Positions 53,201-61,829 of a stretch of DNA of 64,000 bases are shown here, one piece after another. Positions within the stretch are counted from its first letter, which is position 1; the number at the start of each line of letters is the position of its first letter. Source of the DNA: Dasypus novemcinctus (taxonomy: Eukaryota > Chordata > Mammalia > Cingulata > Dasypodidae); contig NC_080698.1 of the NCBI RefSeq assembly GCF_030445035.2, positions 5,711,501 through 5,775,500 on the forward strand. The letters run 5' to 3'. The notes under the pieces are model-generated. The model ran no database searches, was not told where the DNA came from, and saw only the letters and a program-made list of their open reading frames with translations. The position numbers and the translations under genes are program-made.

Positions 53201-56200
53201 TGGAGATGTATTTTTTATTAGAGAAGTTGTAAGTTTATGGAAAAACCACGCATGAAACCCAGGGCTCCGGGCCAGCCCTGAAGCCTCTCTGCCCCCTCGC
53301 TGCTGCCGCACTGCTCTCTGGCACCTGTGCCCGCCACACCAGGCGACCACTCTCGCCAGGTCACTCCACAATCCCTGTCACCAAATCCAGAGGCTGAGTC
53401 CTGGCTCTCACCTTCCTTGGGGTGTCCTCTCCACCCGCCAGTGCCCCTGACCCCTCCCCGTGGGTCTCCCTGGCGCTCCCCAGGTGCCCCCCGCAGCCTC
53501 CCAGGCTCGCTCCCCACTCTCTCCCGGACCATTTCACCGACAACACCCCTCCCCCTAGTACCACGAAGTGATGAGCCCCCGTCTCTGGCTTCACTCCAGA
53601 CCCCCTTGGGAGCTGTAGCTGCTGCTCCCTGGCTATCCAAAGGGCATTAAAACAAGACGAAACCCAACTCCCAGATTCAGCACGCATGGTGAAACGTGAG
53701 CCCCCTACTTTCTCCCCAAGCGGCTCCCCTTGTCTCCTGCGCCCGGTCCTCGGCACGCCCAGCTCTGGACACAGCCTTCCAGGGTAGGAACCCAGGAACC
53801 AGGCCCAACCCGTCCAGCCCCCTGCCTGTTGCCCCTCCTCTCCTACGCCCCCCAGACAATCCCTCCACACCACCGCCAGCTGCCTGGACTCCTGGCGGAT
53901 GCCCCGGGGGGCTTCCCACCTTGTCTCTCCCTGCCCTGCAGCCCCTCTCTGCCCCGCAGCCCCTCTCTGCCCTGTCTCCCCAGAGCAGCCTTCTAAAACG
54001 TGACCCTCACCCGCTCCTCTCCTGCCCAGACACCTCAGGGGCTCCCTGGGCACTGCGGCAGGGAGTCTGAGCTCCTGCGCAGGCTCACGAGGCCTGTCCG
54101 TCCCGGGCCGCCCCCTCCCGCTGGAGGCCCACCGTATGGACTACCTAGAGTTCCCCAAAGGCATGTGCTCTCAAATCCCCCTCTGCCGCCTCAGGGACCC
54201 GTGCTGCCACCCCCTCCCTCTCCCCTGCCCGGCACTTCTCTGCCTCTTGCAGCCAAAACAAGACCTGCTCAGGGAGCGCCTCCTCTGCCAGCTTCCAGAT
54301 GGCCCACCTCCAAGGCAGAGCCCACCACCTGGACTTTGTGTTACCACAGCTTGTGTCTGCATCACAACACACATTTAATTATACACTCATCTCTCCTACA
54401 CGACTTACAAATTCCTTGAAAGGTGACAACGTCTTTCAACTTATCGGCAACTTGCCCAGGGCCTGGCATGGAGCAGGTATTTGACAGGCCAAGCCAGACA
54501 CTAATGATGCTGGAACAGACCTATACTGAGTGCCTGCCTTACACCAGGCACAGTTCCAAGGGCTTTATATGTATTTACCCAGTTCATTCTGTTTTGTTTT
54601 GTTTTTTAAAGATTTATTTATTTACCTCTCCCCACCCCCTTGTTGTTTGCACTTGCTGTGTCTGTTCATCTTGTTTCCTTAGGAAGCACTGGGAACCAAA
54701 CCTGGGACTTCCGATGTGGGAGGGAGGCACCTAAGCATTTAAGCCACCCCTGTTCCCTGCTTTGTTGCTTTTCCTTGTGTCTCCTGTTGCGTCATCTTGT
54801 TGTGTCAGCTTGCCATCCTCTTTAGGAGGCACTGGGAACCTCTGCTCCCTGCTTTGTTGTGTCTCTCATTATGTTTTTCTTCTTGTGTCTCTTGTTATGT
54901 CAGCTTGTTGTATCAGCTTGCTGCTCCTGCCTGTCGCAGCAGTTCACTACTTTTTTTTTTTTTTTTTAAGATTTATTTTTTATTTATTTAATTCCCCTCC
55001 CCTCCCCCGGTTGTCTGTTTTCTGTGTCTTCTTGCTGCGTCTTGTCTCCTTGTCCGCTTCTGTTGTCGTCAGCGGCACGGGAAGTGTGGGCAGCGCCACT
55101 CCTCGGCAGGCTGCTCCCCCCTTCGCGCTGGGCGGCCCTCCCCATGGATGCACTCCCTGCGCATGGGGCTCCCCTACGCGGGGGACACCCCTGCGCGGCA
55201 CGGCACTCCCTGCGCGCATCAGCACCGCGCATGGGCCAGCTCCACACGGGTCAAGGAGGCCCGGGGCTTGAACCGCGGACCTCCCATGTGGTAGACGGAC
55301 GCCCTAACCACTGGGCCAAAGTCCGTTTCCCGAGTTCACTACTTTTTATTTTCTTAAAGATTTTCCCCCTCCCCCGCCCCTGCCCCACTGTCTTTTGCTG
55401 TCTGTGTCTAATCACTGTGTCGTCATCTCTTTCCATTTCTCTTTTTTGTCTTTGCTTCTCATCTTTCTTCTCTAGGATTCAGAAGGGTTCGATCCTGGGG
55501 ACCCCTGATACGGAAAGAGGTTCCCTGTCAACTGCGCCACCTCAGTTCCTGGTCTCTGCTGCACTTCACTTTGACTCTCCCTTTCGTCTTTTTTGTTGCA
55601 TCATCATCTTGCTGCGTGACTAGCCTGTGTGGCACTGGCTCACTGCGCGGGCACTTACACGGGCACTTGGCTCACTGTGTGGGCACTGGCTTGCTGTGCA
55701 GGCATGCTTTCTCTTCTTTTTCACCAGGAAGCCCCAGGGATTGAACCCAGGTCCTCCCATAGGGTAGGCGGAGGCCTTATCACTTGGGCCACATCCGCTT
55801 TCCTCACTGTCTTCTTTAGCACCTGGATCCGAACCATGGACATCCCAAGTGGTAGGCAGGAGCCCAATTGCTTGGGCCAGATCTGCTTCCCTCAGTTAAT
55901 TCTGACAATAAGTGTAGGAGGTTAGAGACTAATATTCCTCATTTTATAGATGAGGTAATTGAAGCAGAGTAAGTAACTTTTAAGATCACATAGCTAACAA
56001 GTGGCTAAATCAGGATTCAGTCCGAGGCAATCCTGTGCGTATATCAGAGGACAAAGTGTATATTTACTAGGTATTTCTACTGAGCGACTTGGATGAGGCA
56101 TTTTTTAAATTGCTGTGATGCCATAACATCATTCTACTGCCAACAACTATCACCACACTTACTAGGGAATAAAATACATCTGTTTCAGTAAGTCCCTGGG

Positions 56201-59200
56201 ATAATAAAACAATGCAAAAAGGACACAAGGGAAAGCAATGGAGACAGGTTCTAAAGGAATGCCGGTGATCTCAAGGACTCAGCATTCCTGTCTAGTTCAA
56301 GCAACCAGGATGAAAACGTGCTTAAACTGTCCCAGAGCCAATCAGCGGCTCTGCGTGGCTGGACAGGCACGAGGGGCAGGCTGGGGCCTCCGCTCCCAGT
56401 GGCAGGGTCTGGGGAAGGGCAGCAGGTGCATGTCCAGCTGCAATGGTGGCAAGAAGTGCCTGAAGCAGCCCAGGAAGCAGGCCAAGGAAACGGACGAGGA
56501 AGACAAGGCTTTCAAGCAGAGACAAACAGAACAGGAGCACTGTTCCAGGCGCTGACAGCGCAGGCTGCGGGGAAGGGCCCTCTGGCTACCAGGGGAATTA
56601 GGAAACCTGGCAAAAAGGAGCTGTTCCTTGTTGTGCCCGAGGCCAGGATCACCCTTGCTTTCATTCCTGTTTAAACATCCGGCTTCTCTGCTGTAACACC
56701 TTTTGTCACCTGCAGCTAGAATGAAGTTTTGTCTTGGAACCTATTATACATTTCAGAATAAACTATTGTCAGGACACAGGTGCCAGCCCAGACCCGCTTC
56801 CCAAAGCTGCCTGGCCTCTCCACAGGATGGCAGCAGGTGGCTGATCCCTTGGTCATTCTCCTCTCTGAAGCCAGAAAGATTTTCCCATTGGTATTTGAAG
56901 TTGCTCAGTCATAGTACACAAAGTTGCCTAACAGGAGGGGAGCTGCCACTCCTTCCTTGAACAAGCCCAGAGACAGGCCCCTCCCTGGCCTGACCAGGAA
57001 AGCGCCAAAACTGATGGGCAAGACAGGCAAGGCTCTGCTTTGGCCACCCTTGGAGCAGGCCTCTTAGGCCTGCGATTCCTCTGAGCCCCCGGACACCACC
57101 ATGCTGCCAGTGAATAACCGACCTGCCCTGGCTGACAGGCTTGAGCTCTTTAAGGTGTGAGAGGCTCCAGGTGCTCCAGCAGCAGTAGCGAAGTAAGCCC
57201 AGTACAGGGGTGGGCAGCTGAAAGCTAAACCAGCGGCCTGCAGTCTGAGGTCTGTGATAGGAAGGCATTCACTCACATGGCGAGACTCCAGGGGGGTGGG
57301 CAGCAGACAGCTGTTTGTTATTTCTTAACGATGTGGTTCAAGTGGATTGTAATTTATATTCTCCCTTTTCTCAAATCTCAGATTTGAGATCATTTGCAAT
57401 GAGTATAATAGATGACTGGGACAGAGGAAAGGAGGGGCAAAAATAGGGTTATCATAAGAGCTTACACAACAGCTGTGATTAAGCATAATGCTCAGCTTTG
57501 AGTCTCCTGGTGGCCAGCACAAAAAAAAACGGTCTCAGCTCTCAGCATCCTCTGGAGACAGATACTGTCCTGGATCGAAATCCTAATGGGAATGCCTCAG
57601 GATGAGGCATTAAAAATATTTTTAACTGGAGAAGAAAAGGTGGTGAAATCAGGGGAGGGAGAAAGAGGGGTATGAGAAATAGGCTTCTGAGACCATGTTG
57701 TTTTCAAGATGCTGCCACCTCTGGGCAAGTGGAGCCACTCTAGACCTCTGCACATCTGGAGTGTTTTAGGAACACAGGACAAGGACACGTCACAATCTCT
57801 GAGCTGTTGCTGGGATAGGGACCCGGAGATCAAGCACTGGGCTGACTTGGGCTCCTCCCCACCCGTGCCTCCAGCCCCGAGCACAGGCCCAGCGCAGCGC
57901 CTGTCCCCTTCCACGTCCATCTGTCCTCTTCCCTCTCCTCACAGGCCTAACTCTCTTGCCCAGTTTCTCAAATGGGATCTTCCCCTCCAAAAGGGCTGCT
58001 TACAGATTTGTGAGTCATTTCCCTCTTCTCTTTTCTGCCCAAGTTCCATGGGGACCCATTTACTACTGCGTAGGAGTAAATGACTGTTGAATGGGCCAGA
58101 AGGCGTGGTGGCTGCAATTGTTCTGATGTTACATTTGGAATAAGAATTGCAAAGCTGGAAGTAGGACTACATATATTTAACTATAAGAATATATATATAT
58201 ATATTTTACTAGTAAGAGTTAAAAATATGACATGCAATGGATATGTTGTTTATAACCTTAGGAAGCACATTTTTCTGAAAAATTATGTGCAACATGAATT
58301 CTTAAGACACAAAACATCTCACTCCCATAGGGAACTCCTTAGAATCCTACGGTGAAGTCTTTCTAAAAACAGACTCCCCCGCGGTGTGCAGAACGAGCCC
58401 CTAATTGATCCGCTTTGTAAGGGGACCTGGAGGCCAGGGTCCCCGGGGGGCCTGGGCAGCTCCATCCCCCACAGTTCCGCTGCTCTGTTTTGCAGGCAGG
58501 TTTTGCATTAGATGCCACATGCTGAGTATGGGAAGAGGCTGGTGGCCACACGGAGAGGCCACAGGAAGCTTGGAGATACCAGAGGACCCACTTTGAGTTG
58601 CTCTCCTCAACACATGGCAGTATTTGATAGCTTGGTCATTTTTTTTTGCCCAGTTGTCTTTAGGGCCACCAGCAAAACACCTCTATGGGAAGGTGCCTGG
58701 TGTTTGGGGCAGAGTCCATGGTCTTGCCCCTCGAGGTTGGAAACCGAGCCCCAGACCGCTGTGGGAGTCGAGCTCTAGCGCACCTGGCCGTGCACCGCGA
58801 TGCCCGTGCGATGGAGCACCCTGTGCAGGGCAGCAGGCGTGCCGGGGAAGGCTCCTCCCCGCGGGGCCGTCCCGCTCCCTGGTCAGCCGCGGGCTCTAAC
58901 TCTGACCCTAACTCTCCACAAGCTCCATATGTAACTATTCCCTGGGCAACTGGCATGTCTGCTTGCACATAAAGCACAAGTCCTGCTCTCTCTTCCAAAA
59001 TCTAGTCTCTTCCTGAGTTTCCCATTCAACAAACGGCCCCCCAAGCCCCCCAACTGCTCTCGCCAAGACTCTGGAAGGCACACGCTCTGCCCCACCTCCA
59101 TTCTGACGGCTCTTCTGACAGTCTGCAGGCAGGCCTGGGGTGCAGGAGGCAGCTGGGAGCTTTAAAACACCCCAGTAAACCCCCAGCACCTGCCCCAGGG

Positions 59201-61805
59201 AATTCCAGCGTGCAGCCAAGCTTGAGAACTGCTAACCTAAAACACACTCCAAACCCAAAAGCTCCTTTCCAGCTGCACTGCTTCCACCTCGGTCCAAGCG
59301 GCCACCATGCCTCATCTGGCCCACTTTGCTGCCTCAACCTACCTCTACCAAGAGGAGAGCCTCCTGCCAGCACCCACCGCAGCTGGAGTAAAGAGCGAAG
59401 CCCTCGGCCACACCAGCCTGGCTCCCCTCTAGCCCTCCCTCAGGCAGGGGCCTGCTGCCCTCGGTCCATTCCACAAGGCTGCGAGAGCGCTCCTCTTCAG
59501 GCCTCTGGACCTGCTCTTTGCCCTGGGACCAGCACGGGCCGGGTTTGCTGCTTTGTGTCACACGGGACTCAGCTCAGATGGCACCGCCTCCGAGAAGCCT
59601 TCCCTGACCACCTCGACCTAAAGTAGTCACCCGCCACACCGTCCTGATCATCCATCTGACTGTCCATAAGGCACTTAGCATGCTCTGCAGCCACCTAGCT
59701 CTGCCACGTCTTCACACATGGCAGCTGGCCGACAGCCTCGTTTCTGCCCAGTGCTCTCTGGGGCCCCCAGCACAGCACAGCTGCCTTTGCTGCTCTGCCC
59801 CTGCGAGAACGCAGGCCTGTAGGGGCAGAGCCTGTCTGGCTCAGGCTTCCAGAAGGGAACTCTCAGAGAGGCACTTTATGACATAGGGCCCCTCCTTAGG
59901 ACGCCGGTGAGGTCCCTACCATTTCATACGACAACCTGCTCTCATCTCTCTTCTGGCTCATGTCCTCAGGGCCCCTCGCCACCTGCCCCCACGCTCCTTC
60001 TTTGGCAATCTACCTACCCTACCACCTCAAGCCATTTTCCTCCCAGGTTCCCACGGCGCCCAGCAACGCCTGGCTCCCGGAAGAGCCACACCCCACGCTC
60101 CTGTGCCTGTGTGCGCTGCTCCCTCTACCTGGAACCCTGCCCCACCACCTGCCACCTCCACCCAACACTTCCACTGTTCTGACGAGAACTGGCCTGGGCA
60201 TCACCTCCTCCAGGCAGCCTGCCATCATAGGCATGTCCCCACCCTTGGCAAATTGTGCTTTCTTCTGCCAGAGCTTTCATCACTCAGGGCTATTCTCACC
60301 TGTCTTTTCCTCTAGTCAGAGAGCACCTCAAGGCAAGGAAGAGTGCCTGGGACTTCGCAGACACTAAACTACAGGCTGAGCAAAATAATGTCTTTTCCTT
60401 GTCCCCAGTAGCAAGGGTGCATAAACATTTCTGAATAAACCCTTAACTTGTTTTCAGTGTGAGCAACTTGATGTTTTCATACTCATGTGTTGGAGCACCT
60501 GTGACTAAAGCTGAGGCTACTCAGGGGCCCCGTAGGGTGCTAACATGGGGCCAACAGGCACCTCCCCATTGGTGTCATGCCATCTCCCCGAGGCACATGC
60601 ACGAAAAGAAGTGCTGTCGACCAGTCACTGCCACGGTCCCTTGGGGCAGATTAAAAATCCACCACGTGAACCAGCAGGAAATGGAGCCCTTTATCAGGGA
60701 ACTAGCTCAGGCCACCGCCATCCTTACTGTGTTCTCCCTGAGGCCTGCAGACACGAAGTACATCCACGTAGCCAGTGACATGAACAGTGCTGGCTTGCTT
60801 GCCTGTTCTTAATTTAAACACGTATGTCCCACGCCTGAAGCGATCAAGTCGCAGGCGGTCTTTATCAAGTCACACAATGGCCAGCGATGGAGGACCGAGT
60901 ACCAGGGGGCCCGGACCTTCAACAGCCACGTGCGCGGCTCAGTGTACTTAGCTAAGGCATTGTGTGGAGCGCCACTGCGTTACCCACAGGCGTCCACCGA
61001 GAGGAAGCTGCGGTGGCCTGAGACGGGCGGTCCAGTCTTTTAGGTAAGCCTCGCCCAGGGTGAAGGCCAGCTCGGTACAGGCTCCCAGAGCTGGACACGG
61101 CTTTAACTTCAAAGCCGCCTGGCTCCAGCCCTACCTTGACTGGGAAACCCACCTGGCCCAGCCCAGCCCACTCCCAGCATGCTCTGCTCTGGTCGTCAGG
61201 CCCCATTCTCCATGGTTATCTGACTGCGCTCTGCATCTGGCTGTCTCCGCTAGACGAAACCCCTCCCATGGCAGCTTTGATGAACGTGAACATCAAGGTA
61301 CACACAGTGTTGTTCAATGGAGACAGGTTGTGGCACGGCGCTGTCTCCTCTTCCCTGGCCAGAATTCCACTTTCCCACCCCAGCCCGACCCTCCTGTTCA
61401 CCAAGTTTCCAAGGTCCAGGGGGAGCATGCAGGCTGTGGCCATACCAGGGCCAGAGGAGGAGAGTGTGGGCTGGTCAAAACAAGCCCAGACATACTCACG
61501 GGGTCCGTCAGCATGGCCCGGCAGTGGGAGGCCAGGGCCAAGAAGGCCAGCAGGTTGAAGACGAGTCCATTGATGATGCTGTAGGCATAGTCTCGGGATG
61601 GAATCAGCATGACAAAGAGGACCACAAACTCTGCGTAGAGGACCAGAATCCAGGTGACGATGGCACAGGCGATGCCGCAGCCGTCGCGGATAAACCACAT
61701 GGTTCCCACAGGGCCGGAGTGGGGAGGTGGGACACACTTTTCCGGCTGGAGGTATTCTGGTTTCCGCTCAATGTCTCGGAAGTGGTGGGCGGGGATAAGC
61801 ATCAT
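29003..61805 (-). CDS. ZDHHC3: ZDHHC3 (GODZ), Golgi palmitoyltransferase (whole gene)
   Basis: It transfers palmitate from palmitoyl-CoA to cysteines of membrane proteins at the Golgi; known family substrates include GABA-A receptor gamma2. Common exons are 61,500-61,805, 49,793-49,917, 43,056-43,152, 42,450-42,531 and 39,705-39,835 (247 codons, phases consistent). These join either 37,617-37,775 (299 aa) or 29,003-29,263 (333 aa). Membrane segments lie at about residues 44-68, 76-96, 173-197 and 212-235. The cysteine-rich domain (129-165) has the zinc-binding Cys/His set and the DHHC motif D154-H-H-C157; C157 is the acyl-accepting residue. All splice sites are canonical. MMLIPAHHF and [10 protein letters not shown] fit ZDHHC3 better than its paralogue ZDHHC7. 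The non-coding 5' exon is outside the window. Confidence 0.97.
30200..31060 (+). mobile_element. Old L1M-type 3' end
   Basis: 'aaggacattagtgggacaag', 'ggttatgtaagatgttcaca' and 'ctaaatccaaaattatttca caataaaaag' match in order the 3' end of old mammalian L1 elements on the plus strand. The early part ('caggggtgagacctcgcac') probably belongs to the same element. It lies in the intron between exons A and B. Confidence 0.7.
31098..31559 (+). mobile_element. Full-length long DAS-type SINE with target duplication
   Basis: The head 'gggaagcggatgtggctcaa', B-box-like 'gggttcaaaccccgggcctc', SINE body and A-rich tail are complete. The direct repeat AAACATGAATACA flanks it at 31,085-31,097 and 31,560-31,572. 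Confidence 0.9.
31775..32095 (-). mobile_element. Minus-strand tRNA-derived SINE
   Basis: The reversed copy shows 'aggaggcactgggaactgaa', 'cttgagccacctctgttccc' and a second shorter unit 'aggaggccctgggaacctcc' with T-rich tail sequence on the left. Confidence 0.75.
32577..33023 (-). mobile_element. 5'-truncated L1, minus strand, with target duplication
   Basis: A reversed L1 3' portion begins after a T-rich stretch (32,577) and runs through 'ggttcatccatgttgtcata', 'gctgcataatattccatcgt' to 'gggtatatacccagaagt'. The repeat GGGGTTGCATACCTTTTA flanks it at 32,557-32,574 and 33,024-33,041. Confidence 0.8.
33250..33430 (+). mobile_element. MIR SINE
   Basis: 'aactgaggcccagggaagct' followed by 'gtacaggtggtaaggggctg' and 'gggattcgaacacagaccga' follow the MIR core consensus. 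Confidence 0.75.
34085..34265 (+). mobile_element. MER5-like (hAT) DNA transposon fragment
   Basis: 'agattctcaaacccgagtgt', 'gaatgtgcttttctaacaag' and 'ctcccaggtggtgccggtgc' match the order of MER5A-type non-autonomous elements. Confidence 0.6.
36105..37616 (-). terminator. ZDHHC3: ZDHHC3 short-form 3'UTR and poly(A) signal
   Basis: Downstream of the exon A stop, about 1.5 kb of non-coding sequence ends at AATAAA on the minus strand (plus-strand TTTATT at 36,118-36,123). Cleavage is expected near 36,095-36,110. This is a proximal poly(A) site; the long form must read past it. Confidence 0.75.
37617..37775 (-). CDS. ZDHHC3: ZDHHC3 terminal coding exon A (short form)
   Basis: The acceptor TTTTCCCTGAAAACA on the plus strand reads TGTTTTCAG on the minus strand, before GGAATAG. 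The exon encodes 52 residues, [15 protein letters not shown]... ending DPYQYVV, then TGA at 37,619-37,617. Joined to exon 5 it gives a 299-residue protein, the length I recall for the short human form. The end carries a hydrophobic C terminus of the Y-x-V type that could fit a PDZ domain (inference only). Confidence 0.95.
   Translation of the reverse strand, partial: GIEQLKKEERRWAKKTKWMNMKAVFGHPFSLGWASPFATPDQGKADPYQYVV
37776..39704 (-). other. ZDHHC3: ZDHHC3 intron 5
   Basis: Unique, moderately GC-rich sequence with canonical ends (GTAAGC ... TTTTCAG). No repeat or exon is clear. Confidence 0.7.
39705..39835 (-). CDS. ZDHHC3: ZDHHC3 coding exon 5
   Basis: The acceptor CTTGCAG precedes AGTGCAGC and the donor GTAAGC follows GACGAGACG. 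It encodes the end of Lys204 through Thr247 (CSSFSPPTT... to ...SICTDET), with membrane segment 4. The last codon is the first Thr of the TTxE-type motif, completed by whichever terminal exon is used. Confidence 0.95.
39836..42449 (-). other. ZDHHC3: ZDHHC3 intron 4
   Basis: Unique sequence with a diverged MIR-like piece near 41,060-41,180 and a T17 run near 41,978-41,994. Ends are canonical. Confidence 0.65.
42450..42531 (-). CDS. ZDHHC3: ZDHHC3 coding exon 4
   Basis: The acceptor CTTCCAG precedes ATGTACATAG and the donor GTGAGT follows TGGACGA. It encodes [16 protein letters not shown]... to ...EEDWT and the first base of Lys204. It covers most of membrane segment 3 and the following lumenal-side residues. 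Confidence 0.95.
43056..43152 (-). CDS. ZDHHC3: ZDHHC3 coding exon 3 (DHHC catalytic motif)
   Basis: The acceptor TTTCAG precedes TGTCTGTAAG and the donor GTAAGT follows TTTACA. It encodes residues 144-176 ([10 protein letters not shown], then [16 protein letters not shown], then KYFVLFT). It contains the catalytic DHHC, with C157 as the autoacylated cysteine, and the second set of zinc ligands. Confidence 0.97.
43153..49792 (-). other. ZDHHC3: ZDHHC3 intron 2
   Basis: Unique GC-rich sequence with long open frames but no domain. An L1-type 3' end lies on the plus strand at about 43,820-43,925 ('ggtatatgggaccccctccc' to an A-rich end). A short SINE lies at 45,345-45,510 (plus). MIR-like pieces lie near 48,400-48,530 and 48,895-49,020. 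Confidence 0.6.
45345..45510 (+). mobile_element. Short DAS-type SINE
   Basis: The head 'gggaagtggatgtgactcaa', 'gggttcagttcctagtccct cctaaag' is followed by tandem 'gacaatgagcaaa' units and an A/T end. Confidence 0.75.
49793..49917 (-). CDS. ZDHHC3: ZDHHC3 coding exon 2
   Basis: The acceptor TTGCAG precedes GGGGCTGTG, and the donor GTACAG follows CACTGCAG. It encodes [10 protein letters not shown]... to ...PDRAHHC and two bases of Ser144. It carries the first half of the cysteine-rich zinc-binding domain: C129, C132, H142 and C143 with the conserved neighbouring residues. Its length of 125 nt gives the phase change that exon 3 needs. Confidence 0.95.
51040..51405 (+). mobile_element. MIR followed by MER5-like fragment
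   Basis: 'ctctgtgcctcaggtttcct' and 'gttcctgtgagggctaaact' fit MIR (51,060-51,220). 'acctacatttttaaaagctc' and 'ggctgagaactactgtgc' fit a MER5-like element (51,240-51,405). Confidence 0.6.
53990..54490 (+). mobile_element. L2-like 3' region
   Basis: 'acaaattccttgaaaggtga' through 'gcccagggcctggcatggag caggtatttgacagg' follows the L2 3' end order. The upstream 'caccccctccctctcccctg' region is likely also L2. It is diverged. Confidence 0.5.
54490..56040 (+). mobile_element. MIR SINE split by a SINE cluster
   Basis: The left part ('gagtgcctgccttacaccag gcacagttccaag', 54,525-54,591) and right part ('cctcattttatagatgaggt', 'catagctaacaagtggctaa', 55,893-56,035) form one MIR when the 1.3-kb insert between them is removed. 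The junctions carry a repeated CAGTTcATTCTG / CAGTTaATTCTG (54,580-54,591 and 55,893-55,904). Confidence 0.85.
54592..55892 (-). mobile_element. Nested cluster of minus-strand tRNA-derived SINEs
   Basis: At least four reversed SINE units lie end to end: 54,606-54,940, a long-type copy 54,950-55,335, a third near 55,345-55,560, and a fourth with duplicated ends to 55,892. Each carries the reversed head ('gagccacatccgctttcctc' or similar) and T-rich tail remnants. The whole block sits inside a MIR. Confidence 0.85.
59480..60445 (+). mobile_element. Two L2-like 3' fragments
   Basis: 'cagatggcaccgcctccgag aagccttccctgaccacc' (59,575-59,615) and 'catcacctcctccaggcagc' with 'gagagcacctcaaggcaagg' (60,200-60,340) are typical of L2 3' ends in plus orientation. 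Confidence 0.6.
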
Positions 61806-61829
61806 AAGCTATTCTGTCCATGCTGGCAT
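61500..61829 (-). CDS. ZDHHC3: ZDHHC3 first coding exon (with 24 nt 5'UTR)
   Basis: The acceptor CTTTCTTTCAG (minus strand) starts the exon at 61,829. The ATGATG at 61,805-61,800 begins the protein [10 protein letters not shown]; the first of the pair matches the family start. It encodes residues 1-102, with the cytosolic N terminus and membrane segments 1 and 2, and ends ...CRAMLTDP before donor GTGAGT. The 24-nt leader holds two upstream ATGs. Confidence 0.95.

Larger units (their letters stand above)
49918..61499 (-). other. ZDHHC3: ZDHHC3 intron 1 (between first two coding exons)
   Basis: This 11.6-kb intron holds MIR and MER5-like pieces (51,040-51,405; 59,140-59,240), L2 fragments, the nested SINE cluster at 54,592-55,892 and an (AT)n tract near 58,190-58,205. 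No additional exon is recognised. Confidence 0.65.
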
